Origin: Micrasema longulum
Lineage: Eukaryota > Arthropoda > Insecta > Trichoptera > Brachycentridae
Length of the DNA stretch: 64,000 bases
Direction: 5' to 3'
Assembly: GCA_022494885.1 (NCBI GenBank)
Contig: JAGVSM010000844.1
Location: 62,001 to 126,000 of the forward strand
Shown: positions 10,351-22,700 of the stretch, piece by piece
Position numbering within the stretch: the stretch's first letter is position 1
Layout of the letters: each line of letters begins with the position of its first letter
Notes under the pieces: model-generated
The model's database searches: none
Told to the model about the DNA's origin: nothing
What the model saw: only the letters and a program-made list of their open reading frames with translations
Position numbers and translations under genes: made by a program

Positions 10351-12359
10351 CCGATTCAAATTCGAATATTAAATTTGTAAAATAGTTATATTTTTTTAAT
10401 ATGGCCATATGATTTTTAATACCTACCATTTTCCATGTTTTGCATCCTTTTATTTTATGGTTTTACTGTGGTAAAATATAATTTGAAGAATTAATTACAT
10501 AGATAAAAAGCTTCTACTTCAACTCAAGACATTTTACTATATGGCTATTGTAGCTTGTTAACCCTTAAACGCGTGCTTTTGTAAAATGTACAAATAATCA
10601 ACTTTATCAATTGAACAATATTTTTGTATTTTTAATGATCTCATGAGTCATTTTAAGTGGGTCGCATTCGGTGTTGACGCCTTTGTCGAGATGTGTTATG
10701 TCAAATTATCTTAGACATATTTTCTAACAATATAACTTTGAATAAGACGCTTGTGGTACTTTTTAGAAAGTTCACAGTATGCAATTTTTACACAAATGGA
10801 AAGTTAAATCACCATTCCATGATTAGATAGTATTTTAATAGGAATATTTATTTTGAAATTTAGCAAAATTTTTAATAAATTATTGCATTTTTTCAACGAC
10901 TAGGCAGCATTTTTTTTTTCTTTCGCTGCTTTTCGTGAAGAGTATTGTGCAATGTTCGTGTGTAATATTTACAAAGAAATCCAAAGCTTTTATAATTAGG
11001 AAATATATTTATTATTTATAACATAGTGAATGCAAAGTATTTTTTTACATTGTCATTCTTTGACATAAAAAGGGAATATGATTTCCAAATGTAAACATAT
11101 TGAACTTATTTTTCAATTAACTTCATTTACTTAACCCTACCGCCATTTTGTGAATTAGCTTTTTCAAAATCACAGGCTTTCAACACACCAAAACCATTTT
11201 CTTTTTTTGGAAATGGCAGTTGATTTTTGTTAATATCTACCATTTTTTTTAAATTCATAATAATTCATAACAATGTATATTTATTATGATGCTTTACAAA
11301 ATAATAACAATATTTATTTTCTATGACACCAATATAATAAATAAATATTGTTATGATTGTCTATCTTATATGTACATGCTTGAATATCAACTGTTTGATC
11401 TGAAACTAATAAAATTTATTGCTTTGAAATTCTGTGATGCATTTTTATGTGCTCAGCCAACTCGTTTGTTTTATTATTAATATTTGTTTTAATTTTGGTG
11501 TGGTTCTTAATGTCACAACCATCATCACATAGCATGCAATATATTATTTATTTAATTATCTAAAAACATATAAACATTACCTTTCATCAGTTCAAAAAAC
11601 AGACAAGTAAAACCATAAATAGTTTTTTTTTCATTTCTTGTTAGTATTTCCCAAAATAGTTGAAAATTTTTTTCAGTGGTTAGAAAACTTTTGATATTCA
11701 AGTAAGTACTTATTTGGTAAATTAAATATGTAACTTTTAAACGTCTAGAATTTGGAACAATGGAATTTAATTTTCCTTAATTGCACAAAAAAATGTATAC
11801 TCGTGTATACTGTCATGTACGTCAAATGCGTAACCTAGTTTTATGTTATTTTATGTGTTTACATTTGTTGTGATCGATATTATCTTGTATTCCACGAAGG
11901 TTTGTGATTATTTCAAGTATTTGTTGTCGTAGATCGACGATTATGTGATTTTGCCATTGTTATTCAGAAAGCTAGGATGGACTACCCGGGAAAGAATAAC
12001 AAAAACTTGCATTTTGTCACAACACAGTAAAGGTAGCTTTATATATTCTTTCGTAATTCCACCTGAGATTTCCTGTGTTGAAATTTATAATGTTATTTGC
12101 TTTCTAATGTTATTTTTCTTTGTAAAAATATTGTTTTCTAGTCCATTTTTAGTCTATGTATCTGAATAAATGTTATAAAATCTAGTCATTGAATATATTT
12201 ATCTTTTTCTGTATAATTTTGTGACTAATATTAATAAAGCAATGTAAACTACATAAATGTGTTTTATTAATTTAATAAACATTATTAATGTCTTCACATA
12301 TTGCTTTTTTTCATAGAAATATAAATGTGTTCATTCGTATGATTCAGCTAAGTACATAT

Positions 12360-12485
12360 TTAAATTTATGGGGCTATTTTCAAATGGAAATGGTAATCGC
12401 AGTGCGGTAGAGTGAGGTTGGAATCTTGGACTCCTGAATTGTGAGTCTGCGACATTACCACAGGATCAAATCCCGGTATTGAGTA
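12360..12485 (-). mobile_element. SINE family 1, diverged copy
   Basis: GGGGCTATTTTCAAATGG, then GGACTCCTGAATTGTGAGTC and CAAATCCCGG, follow the order of the family-1 element on the minus strand but are diverged. Confidence 0.4.
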
Positions 12486-12494
12486 ACTGGCAAT

Positions 12495-12665
12495 GTTTTT
12501 ATAGAGATTACAACAGAGATGAAGAACATTTTGAGTAGGGAATATGAATGTCTATATGCCATATTTCTTTAGTACCTTTGTCGAAATTATAAATATTTTA
12601 ACAGGGATGAAATTTCTTTTACGAAGGGAATGTGGAATACCCACATCAATAAAAGTTGCACTTCT
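12495..12665. repeat. Family A repeat fragments
   Basis: ACAACAGAGATGAAGAAC and GGGAATATGAATGTCTA, followed by a second degenerate unit (GGGATGAAATTTC, GAAGGGAATGTGGA), resemble the family-A terminus. Confidence 0.4.
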
Positions 12666-12829
12666 TTTACCAAACAAAAATCAACCACATATTATTATTT
12701 AAGTAATTGATAAGAGTGAAAAGCGTTTTTATATTAAACTCACTGGGAATATCAAAGATAATATTTAAAGGTATACAGTTATGTATATGTGTTTCAAAAT
12801 ATTTTTTCTAATTCTTTTTTGGCTTTTTT

Positions 12830-13085
12830 CACCCCTAACTGGGGTGTTCTAGCCAGTGTCAAGTTTAAGATATCTTATTGAAATATTTTTATTCGTGGCA
12901 GAGTCTCGGACATGGATTTTAAACAAATGAGAACTATTGCAACAATGTCCAATGCGCATTCTGCATATTGAAGATGTCTCAAATTTGTTCAGAATCACTT
13001 TGGAGAACCAAGGCTTTTCTGTTACATTTGGAAAAGGTGTCTTCCCTTGGCTTGGGAGGAGGCTACCCAATATTCTTGCCATTGT
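12830..13085 (-). mobile_element. LINE RNase H-like ORF fragment
   Basis: The minus-strand frame reads KPWFSKVILNKFETSSICRM and RIGHCCNSSHLFKIHVRDS, similar to the W-F x n I-x-R-L-R-x-G-H motif at the RNase H end of jockey/I-type LINEs. There is no intact domain. Confidence 0.5.
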
Positions 13086-13545
13086 TTTTTCTAATAATTA
13101 AATCAATAATACGTTCTGTCGACGAATTTGACTTTTGCCGTATGTTTTTATTATGAATTTTATCTGACATTTTTACTTTTACTAAATTCAAATATTGCTA
13201 GTTCTTTTTATTTATTAATTTATGTTCATCATTTTCCTTACAAAAACTAATTGTGCAGACAATACAAAATTTACAAAAACTTTTTGTGGAGCGCATAGAT
13301 ATTACTTCAAAGAAGTTTTTATATATGATGTAAACAAAATAAGAAACGATAAATAAAATACTTCTATTGGTACATAAAATTATCTCAATATGAATATTTT
13401 GATTTTTTTTTTCTCTTTCGCCATTTAGGCACTTAACTTTATCATTGGTTGCACGATAGTCATTTCTCATGGAAAATATTCTAGTCCCGTGTTTAGAGTA
13501 CCATGTGACAATTTGAGGTTATGTTTATCATGCGGTGTTTTCCTG

Positions 13546-13550
13546 TCAGT
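13546..13550 (+). promoter_or_regulatory. Possible initiator (Inr) of NAT10
   Basis: TCAGT, the arthropod initiator core, sits 52 bases upstream of the NAT10 start codon. No TATA box is evident at the usual distance. A five-base motif is weak evidence alone; it is proposed only because of its position. Confidence 0.3.
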
Positions 13551-13601
13551 GAGTTCTAAGTGTCAACGTTGTTTTCAATATTAATTTGATATTCAATCAA
13601 A

Positions 13602-13709
13602 ATGGTGAAAAAGAAAATTGATAACCGGATCCGTGTTATGATTGAGAATGGAGTTAAGCTCAGACATAGAACAATGTTCTTAATTGTTGGCGATAAAGCT
13701 AGAGATCAG
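13602..13709 (+). CDS. NAT10: NAT10 exon 1 (residues 1-36)
   Basis: Encodes the start MVKKKIDNRIRVMIENG and MFLIVGDKARDQ, the conserved N-terminus (compare KKVDNRIRILIENG in human). Donor CAG|gtttga, phase 0. Confidence 0.95.
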
Positions 13710-16700
13710 GTTTGATACGAAACAAAATTCAACTGTTAACCAAATATCTTTTTAAAAACATGTTTTATCGATTTTAAATAGTTTATTTTGTGATTTCTTT
13801 ATATAAATCACTTTTCCACAGTATGATCGCCTAATTATTTGTGATTTATGTATGTACTTTTAATTTTATCATTTGTTTTTGTAGGTTCCTATTCTTTATG
13901 ATATGCTTGCAAAATCAACAGTCAAAGCTCGACCGAACGTTCTGTGGTGTTACAAAAACAAAGATGAATCAATAAGCAAGTAAGAATAATATAATTACAT
14001 TCATCTGCCATAGTTAATATATTATCTTCTCTGGAAAATTTATTATTCTTTTACATCTCGCCGGAATGACAATGTATGACATATAGATAACATTTTCATT
14101 TGTTAACATACATGTCAAAAAAGATGCTCTAAAAATCGATGAAATTTGTAGAATGATCAATGACTATGCTGTTGACAAATTAATTCTAAAAACTTGATCA
14201 AATTTTATGTTTTGAAACCAATCTCGGTAAATAATAATCATAGTGCTCACATTAAGTAAGTTTTTGTGGGCGAATTACATTACAGTGAAAGTAAACAAAT
14301 GTACCTTAAAACTTCACTATTTTACATCTAAAAATGTTTAAGACCACACTCTGTTAAGGCCTAAGATACTAACTATCAGGCCCACATCCCGCCTTATATT
14401 TTTCAAAAATTTTACAAATAAAACCGACATTCGTCCAGCTCAAAGTACAAAACAAATTTCTACGGAGACAGGCCATTCGTTTTGAAATATTCCCAAAGTT
14501 TGATTGAATTACAGTGAAAATTTAATTACTTTGAAGCATTTAGAGGATTTTTTAATAAAATGAGTGGATGAGCATGACAGAAAATGCATTTTTGCACATT
14601 TTTTTTTTACATAAATTCCTGCATTTTTTCTCACGTGATTTTAAATAATGATCAATAATATTGCTTCTGTTGGAATGATGCAAAGTAATGTTTCTAATAA
14701 TCTGACCCTTAATATAAATATGGCCTGGAAAAAATAAGTATTATTAAAATATATTTTTGACCTATTAAAAGGATCCATCTTGTTTTAAAATCTTTAAAAT
14801 ACAGTAGACTCTTGATAATCTGACAGATATGAGACCGTAAAGGTTTTAGATTACTGAAAAATATCAGATCATCAAAAGTTCATCTATATTACCATTTTTA
14901 AGACTTGCATTATTAGTAGTACTGTATTGTAGATACAGTACTGTGAAGCAGTTTAGAATATTGCAGTAGGTGTACAAAATAATTAACTGTACATGAATGA
15001 AAAAAGTTTGACTTACTACTGTACCGGAACCTTGTTTACAAAACAAAAATATGAATTTTAGTAGCTTCTACAAAGAAATCATTTGTAGAAATTGAAAAGT
15101 TGCTTGGTGAATCAGCTGAAATCGGACTACCATGAGTCTACTGTATTCCAAAATCTCTGTAAAAAAATATGTATTTGCTTACTAACTAAAAAAAACGTAA
15201 TATCGTCAGCTTAACTTGTAAAACTATTAAATCTCAAACTTTATTTTTGCAGGAGAGAGTAAAAACAGTTTTCTCTTCAGTACCATTGTAACAAAGTATT
15301 TTTCAATAATTAAAAAAAAATTGCAACACTGTACGGATATACAAGTTTTACACAGATATAGATTATTTGAAGTCCTAACAGAAAACACCAAAATATCATT
15401 GTTGACTGTTTGTGGATTTATGAGTTTTACAAGTTAGGGTGGCGAGATTTTTTATTAATTTTTGTGGCTAGAAAATGCACTTTGTTTAAATAGGTACTTT
15501 TTCAAAGATTTTTCGTAAATTTATTTTCAGCCATGGCAGGAAGCGGGCCAAAAAAATTGCAGCTGGCAAACTTGACATCTCAGAAGAATCTCTTTTTGAT
15601 TCATTCCGTGTTGCCACAACAATTCATGGCCGGTATTATTCCGAGAGTCACGCAATTCTTGGTCAAACTTATGGAGTTTGTGTTTTGCAGGTAACAAACA
15701 CATTAAATTAATTTAGTCACATAACCAGATATTTTATTTGAATTTTTAATTGATACAACACATGTGTGTTTTTTTTAATGCTTGTAACCTTTTAGAAATT
15801 TATCCGAGGTCGCATGAACAAAATATTAATACTGTTACAACTGTAATTTTTTGCTTATTTAAAAAAAAAACATGAAAATACCCTATTGTGTGAGAAAGAG
15901 ATATTTCTGTGTAACTCGTTGCCATACGACACTAACTGTCCGTTTTATTATTTGTGTACTTAAAAATATGAATAATCATCTACTTATTTAACTATTTAAA
16001 TTGCATTTACGAATGGAACGATATATCTGTTCGGTTTATCACAGTTGCAGTGTAAATAAAGCATTTTCTCATCAGACACGTCTAATTATGACAAGGAAGG
16101 CAATTACATCTACTATACTCCTGTAACAAGGCTATTTAACTATACCTATACCTCATTGGTACAATGGCACATGGAAACCCCAAAGATTCAGCCATCTTAA
16201 TTTGTTTCCAAATGTTCGAAAATTCACCTTTATTACAAATAATTTATTTGGTTTAATTATGTTGGTTTAATTGGTGTCCTGATGAAGAAACGGGTACATA
16301 GAAAAGTCGGTAAGTGGTTATATAAAAAAAATGAGTTAATTCTAATGGATCAGTGAAGTTTCAATATTTCAATTATTTATTTTTGGTTTTTCAATGTTAA
16401 GAAACTCTTCCACATAAGTTTGACTTTACATATTTAAAATGTGTTCTTAAATGTAAAAAAAGTAAAATAATATGTTTTATACTAGGACTACATATAATAA
16501 TTGCTTTCTAGGATTTCGAAGCTCTAACACCCAATTTAATGGCTCGCACAATAGAAACAGTGGAAGGAGGTGGTCTAATTATATTCTTGCTAAAGACAAT
16601 GTCATCTTTAAGGCAACTCCATTCTATAGCCATGGATGTACATTCCAGGTAAGTCTTAATTAACGTCCCTACAAAATACGGAATACTTTACGTACTTGAA

Positions 16701-19700
16701 AGTGAGTAAGGTTGACCACACCCCAAAACTGTCATAGTTCAGCACTAGGACCATAATCAGGCAGTTGATTTTTTCTTCGCAAAAACATGCATTATTTTAT
16801 ATCACAGTTTACGACCACTTCAAGAAGTTGATACCTAGTTGATGCTAGTTAGCACTAATAATAATAATAATAGCTCGCTCGTCAAATAAAGTGATGTGGA
16901 TGAAATATTTGTCAAACAATGGCACACACTGTTAATAAATTATAGAACATACTTTTACATTTTGAGTTTTAAAAAAGTGTGCATCTATTTTTATTTTATT
17001 TATTTATTCATATTTTTCTCTTACAAACTATAATTAATAATAAAAATAATGTGTCCTCACTGGGGTTACCCATGCCGGGGACACTTAACAATATACTTTT
17101 TTGAAATGTTTTTGCATTAGAGAATAAACAAGAAGACTAACTTAATAAACAGAGATAATTAACAAAATATTCACAGTTTTGAAAACTAGGTATATATGTA
17201 CATCTGTATTATTTATATTACAAAACGCACAATGAAAATAACAAAAACCTAACATAAGCCATACACTTGTAGAGCGGTTGATTCAATATTGGTTTGGGCA
17301 AATGAGACAATCCATTTTACTTCTACCTAGCTCCACTATCCATTTTTTTATAGCCATTTTAGACATTTTCTTGATCATAATTTATTCAAAGTAGAATATT
17401 TTTTACTTACTGTATCGTGTGAATATCCCTGGGTCAGAGCGGCGATATGCCGATGAGTCATAAATGTTAGTTCCGCTGAACGTGTCTATCAAGGTCAAGG
17501 GACACAGACCTACTACGTTATAAGGGAGACCACCGTTATAGGAAAAAACTGCCTCAAACATTATAGGAAAAAACCTTATACGAGTGTATGTTATAGGAAG
17601 GTTTACTGTACCATCTTCAAAGTTAAATGAGTGATTATTTGTAAGAATGTATTGTGTTGTGTTGCAATCTCCGAAAAATGACTGTTTTTCATATTATATT
17701 TCACAAACAAACAAATATTCCATGTATTTGAAATAATTCTAGATTCCGCACGGAAGCATACGATAGAGTGTCCCACAGATTCAATGAGAGATTTCTGCTG
17801 TCTCTGGCAGACAATAAGAGGTGCCTGGTTCTGGATGATGGGCTGACTGTACTTCCCATATCCTCCTTGACCGCTCAAGTCACACCGGTCGAAGAAATAC
17901 CAGAGGTAAAGTAACTCCCGTTCGTCGGTTTTCTGAAAGAAGTTGGTAACTAACATTTTACCAGTTGTGAGATATTGTACTTTTAAAGCTGAAAGCTCAT
18001 CCCAAAGCAACAACAATTGTAATGAACTCATCATCATCGTCATTCGCCATTTTGCACCGGATGCATAGGGCACTGCACTGGTATATCAATAGCAGCGTAT
18101 CTCGGTCATTTTAGATTACATGAATCTATAATGATCAGTCTTATGCTTCAGGTCCAGACCAGGGACTATGAAATTCATCTAAAATGATTCAAAATATTGG
18201 CAGAAATTCAAAATGCTGTAAGTGACAAAAAATCTTATTTCATACAGTGGTCACTGAAAACAAGTCATAAGCCCTGCAAATGCCTAAACTTCCATATTCC
18301 CTTTTCAAAAATGTTTTCTGTCTGTGGTGAAATATCTATCAATATTATTTTTGAATTGCAAATTTTAATATTAAATTGAGACTGACTAGGTATAATTATG
18401 TATGTTTCTAATTTATATTTTCAGAGAGTGGACCCCAGACTATCGGAATTCATCTCCTCTCTCTCTGACTCTCCCCCTGCCGGGCCCCTGGTAAGCCTGT
18501 GTAGGACATATGAGCAGGCTACGGCACTAGCCACACTTATCAACACCCTCGCTGACAGAGAGCCAAGGTAATGATTCTGTAAGACTCACCCAAAAACAAA
18601 TGCCCACTGTCGTCCGACCTAAAACTTCCAAATACGCCTTCTGCACTGTCCTTAACCCTTTGAAGTATATTTAATTTACACTTTTTGTTGAAGCTAGCTA
18701 TGAATTATTTTTTGCAAAAAGATTACAATAGGAAATAGATTTACAAAAAAATACACAAAATATTCATTTGCCAACGTATTTATTTGAAATCGAAAACATT
18801 TTCTTTCTACTATTATGGTTGTTTAATTAATTAAATTGTCTCCGTATGAAAATTTTCAAAACACAGTCCTGGATTCAGACCAGGTTTTCATAGACAGGTT
18901 TTGCAAAACCACACCATTTGTTTTCTTCCTCCTTTTTTATTTCGGTCACTGCACAGTCTTTGGAGCCGCTTTTTTCTCTCTTGGCTAAGAAGTGTGGTTT
19001 GCTATCTAAGCGTTCTTCTATGTCCAGAGTACAAGGTCTTCATATTTTTACCGCCATATTTCAAACATTGAATGACAGTTGTAGAAACTCGATTTATTTT
19101 GTTCCGTAATTTCAAATAGAAATCTGATTTATCGGCTATTTTTTCTTTGTTTGTAGGTAAGCTTCATTTGTTTTACAACACATGGTAGTAAAAGTATCGT
19201 TTTTTATGAAGAAATAAGAAAGTTGTCGCGTTTTTTACATGACAGTTAGCTCAGGCGGGTGACACCCGCCATAGGACTTCTAGCGTATTTTTGTTTCGGG
19301 CGGGTACTCCTGCCAATGGACCACAAAGGGTTAAGACTGTTGTATTTCTTCTGAGAACATCCAAAATACTGATTGCTTAGCATGGATGTCAAATTGCTGA
19401 CAGTAAGAGAAATAGAATTTCGCAAATGAAGAGAACACTATGGACAATTATTATAAAAGCAGTAACAATCTTAGGTATCATAAGTAAGGTGGAGTTCAGT
19501 TCAGACATGAAGTAGAATAGATCAGTTAAATTTAGTTATTACAGTAAAACCTCGTTTTTACGTTCCTCGTTTTTGCGTTTTCCCGATTTTACACCGAAAT
19601 ATTTAGGTACCATTTTTTTTCCATACATTCTCATTAAATTTTCCCCCCAATTAACGTTTTTTACGTTTTTCACAACCCCGGTTTTACGTCGAATTTTTTT

Positions 19701-22700
19701 CATAACTCATTCGATCTGTCAAAAGAGGAGCCGCGCGCCGCCGCGTAAATGAAGAATAAAATCGAGGTAAATAAAAAAATGTGTAAATTATTGTATCAAA
19801 CTAAATTCAAAGTAGGTGTAATGTAATTGACCATTTTGTTTAAGTGTCTAATTTTGACATTTTACTAAATAGTGACATGCAGTTGACGCATGTTTAGGAA
19901 GAATAAAGTCTTTACATCAATAAATTATGATGCAGAAAGTTTAAAAAATTGTCAATTGATATTAGTTGATGCTACAAACATAATGTGAAAAGGAGATAGT
20001 TTAAACAGTTATCATAAAAGTGTGAAATTGCCGCGATGTTAATGACAGTTGAAATCTTGTGTTGCCATACTAAAAAAAGTGATACCATATAAATAAAAAA
20101 TTCACAATATTTAGGGAAAAAATCGTTATATGCAAATTCAAATTTTAATTTTTGTGTTTTTAAAGTACCCAGATAAAATTATTTATGCATGTATTTTTTT
20201 AAATTCAATAAAAAATAACACATTGCAGTTTTGTTTGAAAAAATACAAAATATTTTTAATTATATCATTGGTAAATATGAATAATCTCCAATGACAATGA
20301 CAGTTCCTACAATTTTTCTGCGGTAAATTTAATATGGTCTTGTACAATAAGTATATTTTAATGAAATTTATTTTTTTCGGTACATTTTTCATTTCCTCAC
20401 TTTAAAATTTTCCTCAGTTTTACACTTTTTTTTGTTGCTCCCTTGAAAAACATAAAACAGGGGTTTTACTGTATATAAGTTCATAAAACAAAGTTATTTT
20501 ATTTATCTCTTAAAATTATTATATATATAGTAACAAAATGATCCACAATATTAGTGCTACAAACATCCAAAATATAATTCAGCTATCGCCGTTACTCTCC
20601 CACTTAACCAAATTCTAGATTTTGTTCAACGTGTTATACACATCGAAAAATAACACTGATTTCTCGTTGTCATCTCCAACTGGTCTTGGAGCTACCTGCA
20701 TCAGCGGTAACTTTCTTAATTGTTGACAAAAAATGATGCTATTGCTACCAAATATTTGAGAAAAAAATTTCAACCGTCATTCAATGTTTGAAAAACAGCC
20801 AGCCTGTTGGGTAATCTTTTTGACAATGAAATGAGATGTAATAAGGACTGTGTTTTAAAAATTACTTATAAAAGGTTTTTTTTAAAGAAATAATTGTGTT
20901 CTTATGATTTACCCAAATATTTCGATTTTGGTGGCCATTTTCAACGAGTTTTAAATATAAAATAAATAAAACAACTTTGTTTTTAACCACTAATTTTTAT
21001 TTTTAACCGACCGGTTTCAAAGCAAACAAGCTTCTTTGTCAAGGTTTACGTAAATAATGAATTGATTCCTTTTTATTTTATTTCTATCATGTTCACTAAA
21101 TACTACACGTGGACCCAATAAATCAAGTGGTTTTTTCTTACACGGGTGGTAATTTGATATCTTTATTTTTGAAGTAAGCCAGGAGAGGACTAAAAGAAAT
21201 ATTGTTTATTTGGTTATTAATTATTGTTTTCTTATTATGAATCGCTTTTTTAATTTCTAAGATTTCTAAGTTGTCTAATTTTAATATTTTATTTTCAACA
21301 TGAAGTACTTTTAATCCAGTGTCTTTATCGAAGTTATGACTATTTTCTATCAGATGATTTGCGAATAAGCTTGTTTGCTTTGAAACCGGTCGGTGAAAAA
21401 TAAAAATTAGTGATTAAAAACAAAGTTGTTTTATTTATTTTATTATAATGAATAACCAAAAAGTTAGTGCTTCAAATATAAAACAGAGTTATAAATAACT
21501 CACCATTAGAAAATGGGAACCAAGTTGTGATAGAGTGTAGTGACCGACCGAAGTTTTGATTCTGGCCAATAAAACGAGTTTCTTTTAACTTATTTAAATG
21601 AGTTTCGGCCAAAACTAAGACAGAAGTCGAAATTTGTTTCCGCTGAAAATTTTGTTTCTGTAAATCACTAAGAGTGAGGCTCGAACCTCAAACCTTTGAC
21701 CCGTGAGTCCGCAACACTAGCCACGGAACCACAACTCAGTAAATAAATTTTCTTTGTTTTTTTTTGTAAATCGGTATTCTTTTCTTTCCTTTTTGCAAGA
21801 ATTTGTTGCAGAGCTAGTTTATAGTGAGTGTTAAATAAATAGAAAAGGATTGACATATTTTTGTATTGTTTCAGACCTCCCCACTGCCTCACAGCCTCCC
21901 GCGGTAGAGGAAAGTCTGCCTGCCTCGGTCTGGCAGTCTCCGCCGCCATCGCACTCGGCTATGTGAACATCTACGTCACGTCACCGCACCCCGACAATCT
22001 CATCACCATGTTCGAGTTCGTGTTGAAGGGGCTCGATGTCCTGCTGTACCAAGAGCATACCGACTATAACATAGTTCGCTCGACTAACCCGGAGTTTAAG
22101 AAGGCCATTGTGAAAATCAACGTCTCCAGAAACTCGAGACAGACTATACAGGTTTGATATTTGTCATATATTATACTTGTGGGGTTATCGAAAAATCTTG
22201 AAATAAAAACGTAGTTCTGATACTAGTTTATTAAGTAACTAATAAGTTGGGCTCTAACCCTTAGGTCTGTTAAATAGGGGAAACAATTCTAGGTTGAGCT
22301 TGTTAGGATATGTGGGTATGCAGATGGGGCGAATTCTCCTTATAATCGATTATTTGCAGCTTACCATATTTTTTTGACCTCGAAAATAATGTTTTATGTT
22401 GCATTATTATTAGGAAAAAATACATCACAAAAAAAATACATTGCATTTCTTAGGTTAGTAAATTTACATCATGTTTTTTTATTCCATACAGCGAGCTAGT
22501 TGCGCCTCTATCGGGCGAAAATATTACCACTGAATTACATGAGATTACTCTGCTGAAGAAAAAACATGAATTTAAATACGTCTTAAAACCCAAAATCTTA
22601 GAATCTTGTTTGAAAAATTACACTTGCGATTACAGTAAAATCTTGCAGTTTTCCTTAATGCAATTTAGTCTTTCAACACTTCTTCATAAGGGCTATTATT

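Larger units (their letters stand above)
7000..13540. other. Intergenic region between KIF3A and NAT10
   Basis: No conserved protein-coding exon was found in this AT-rich stretch. It holds a hammerhead-like repeat near 7.5 kb, LINE remnants near 8.5 and 12.9 kb, and SINE remnants near 7.8, 10.0, 10.2 and 12.4 kb. The remainder is low-complexity AT-rich sequence in which I see nothing. Confidence 0.6.

Noticed and set aside
12190..12250. A gene end suggested by AATAAAG near 12.23 kb
   Set aside because: No coding sequence with homology precedes it; such hexamers are frequent by chance in DNA this AT-rich.
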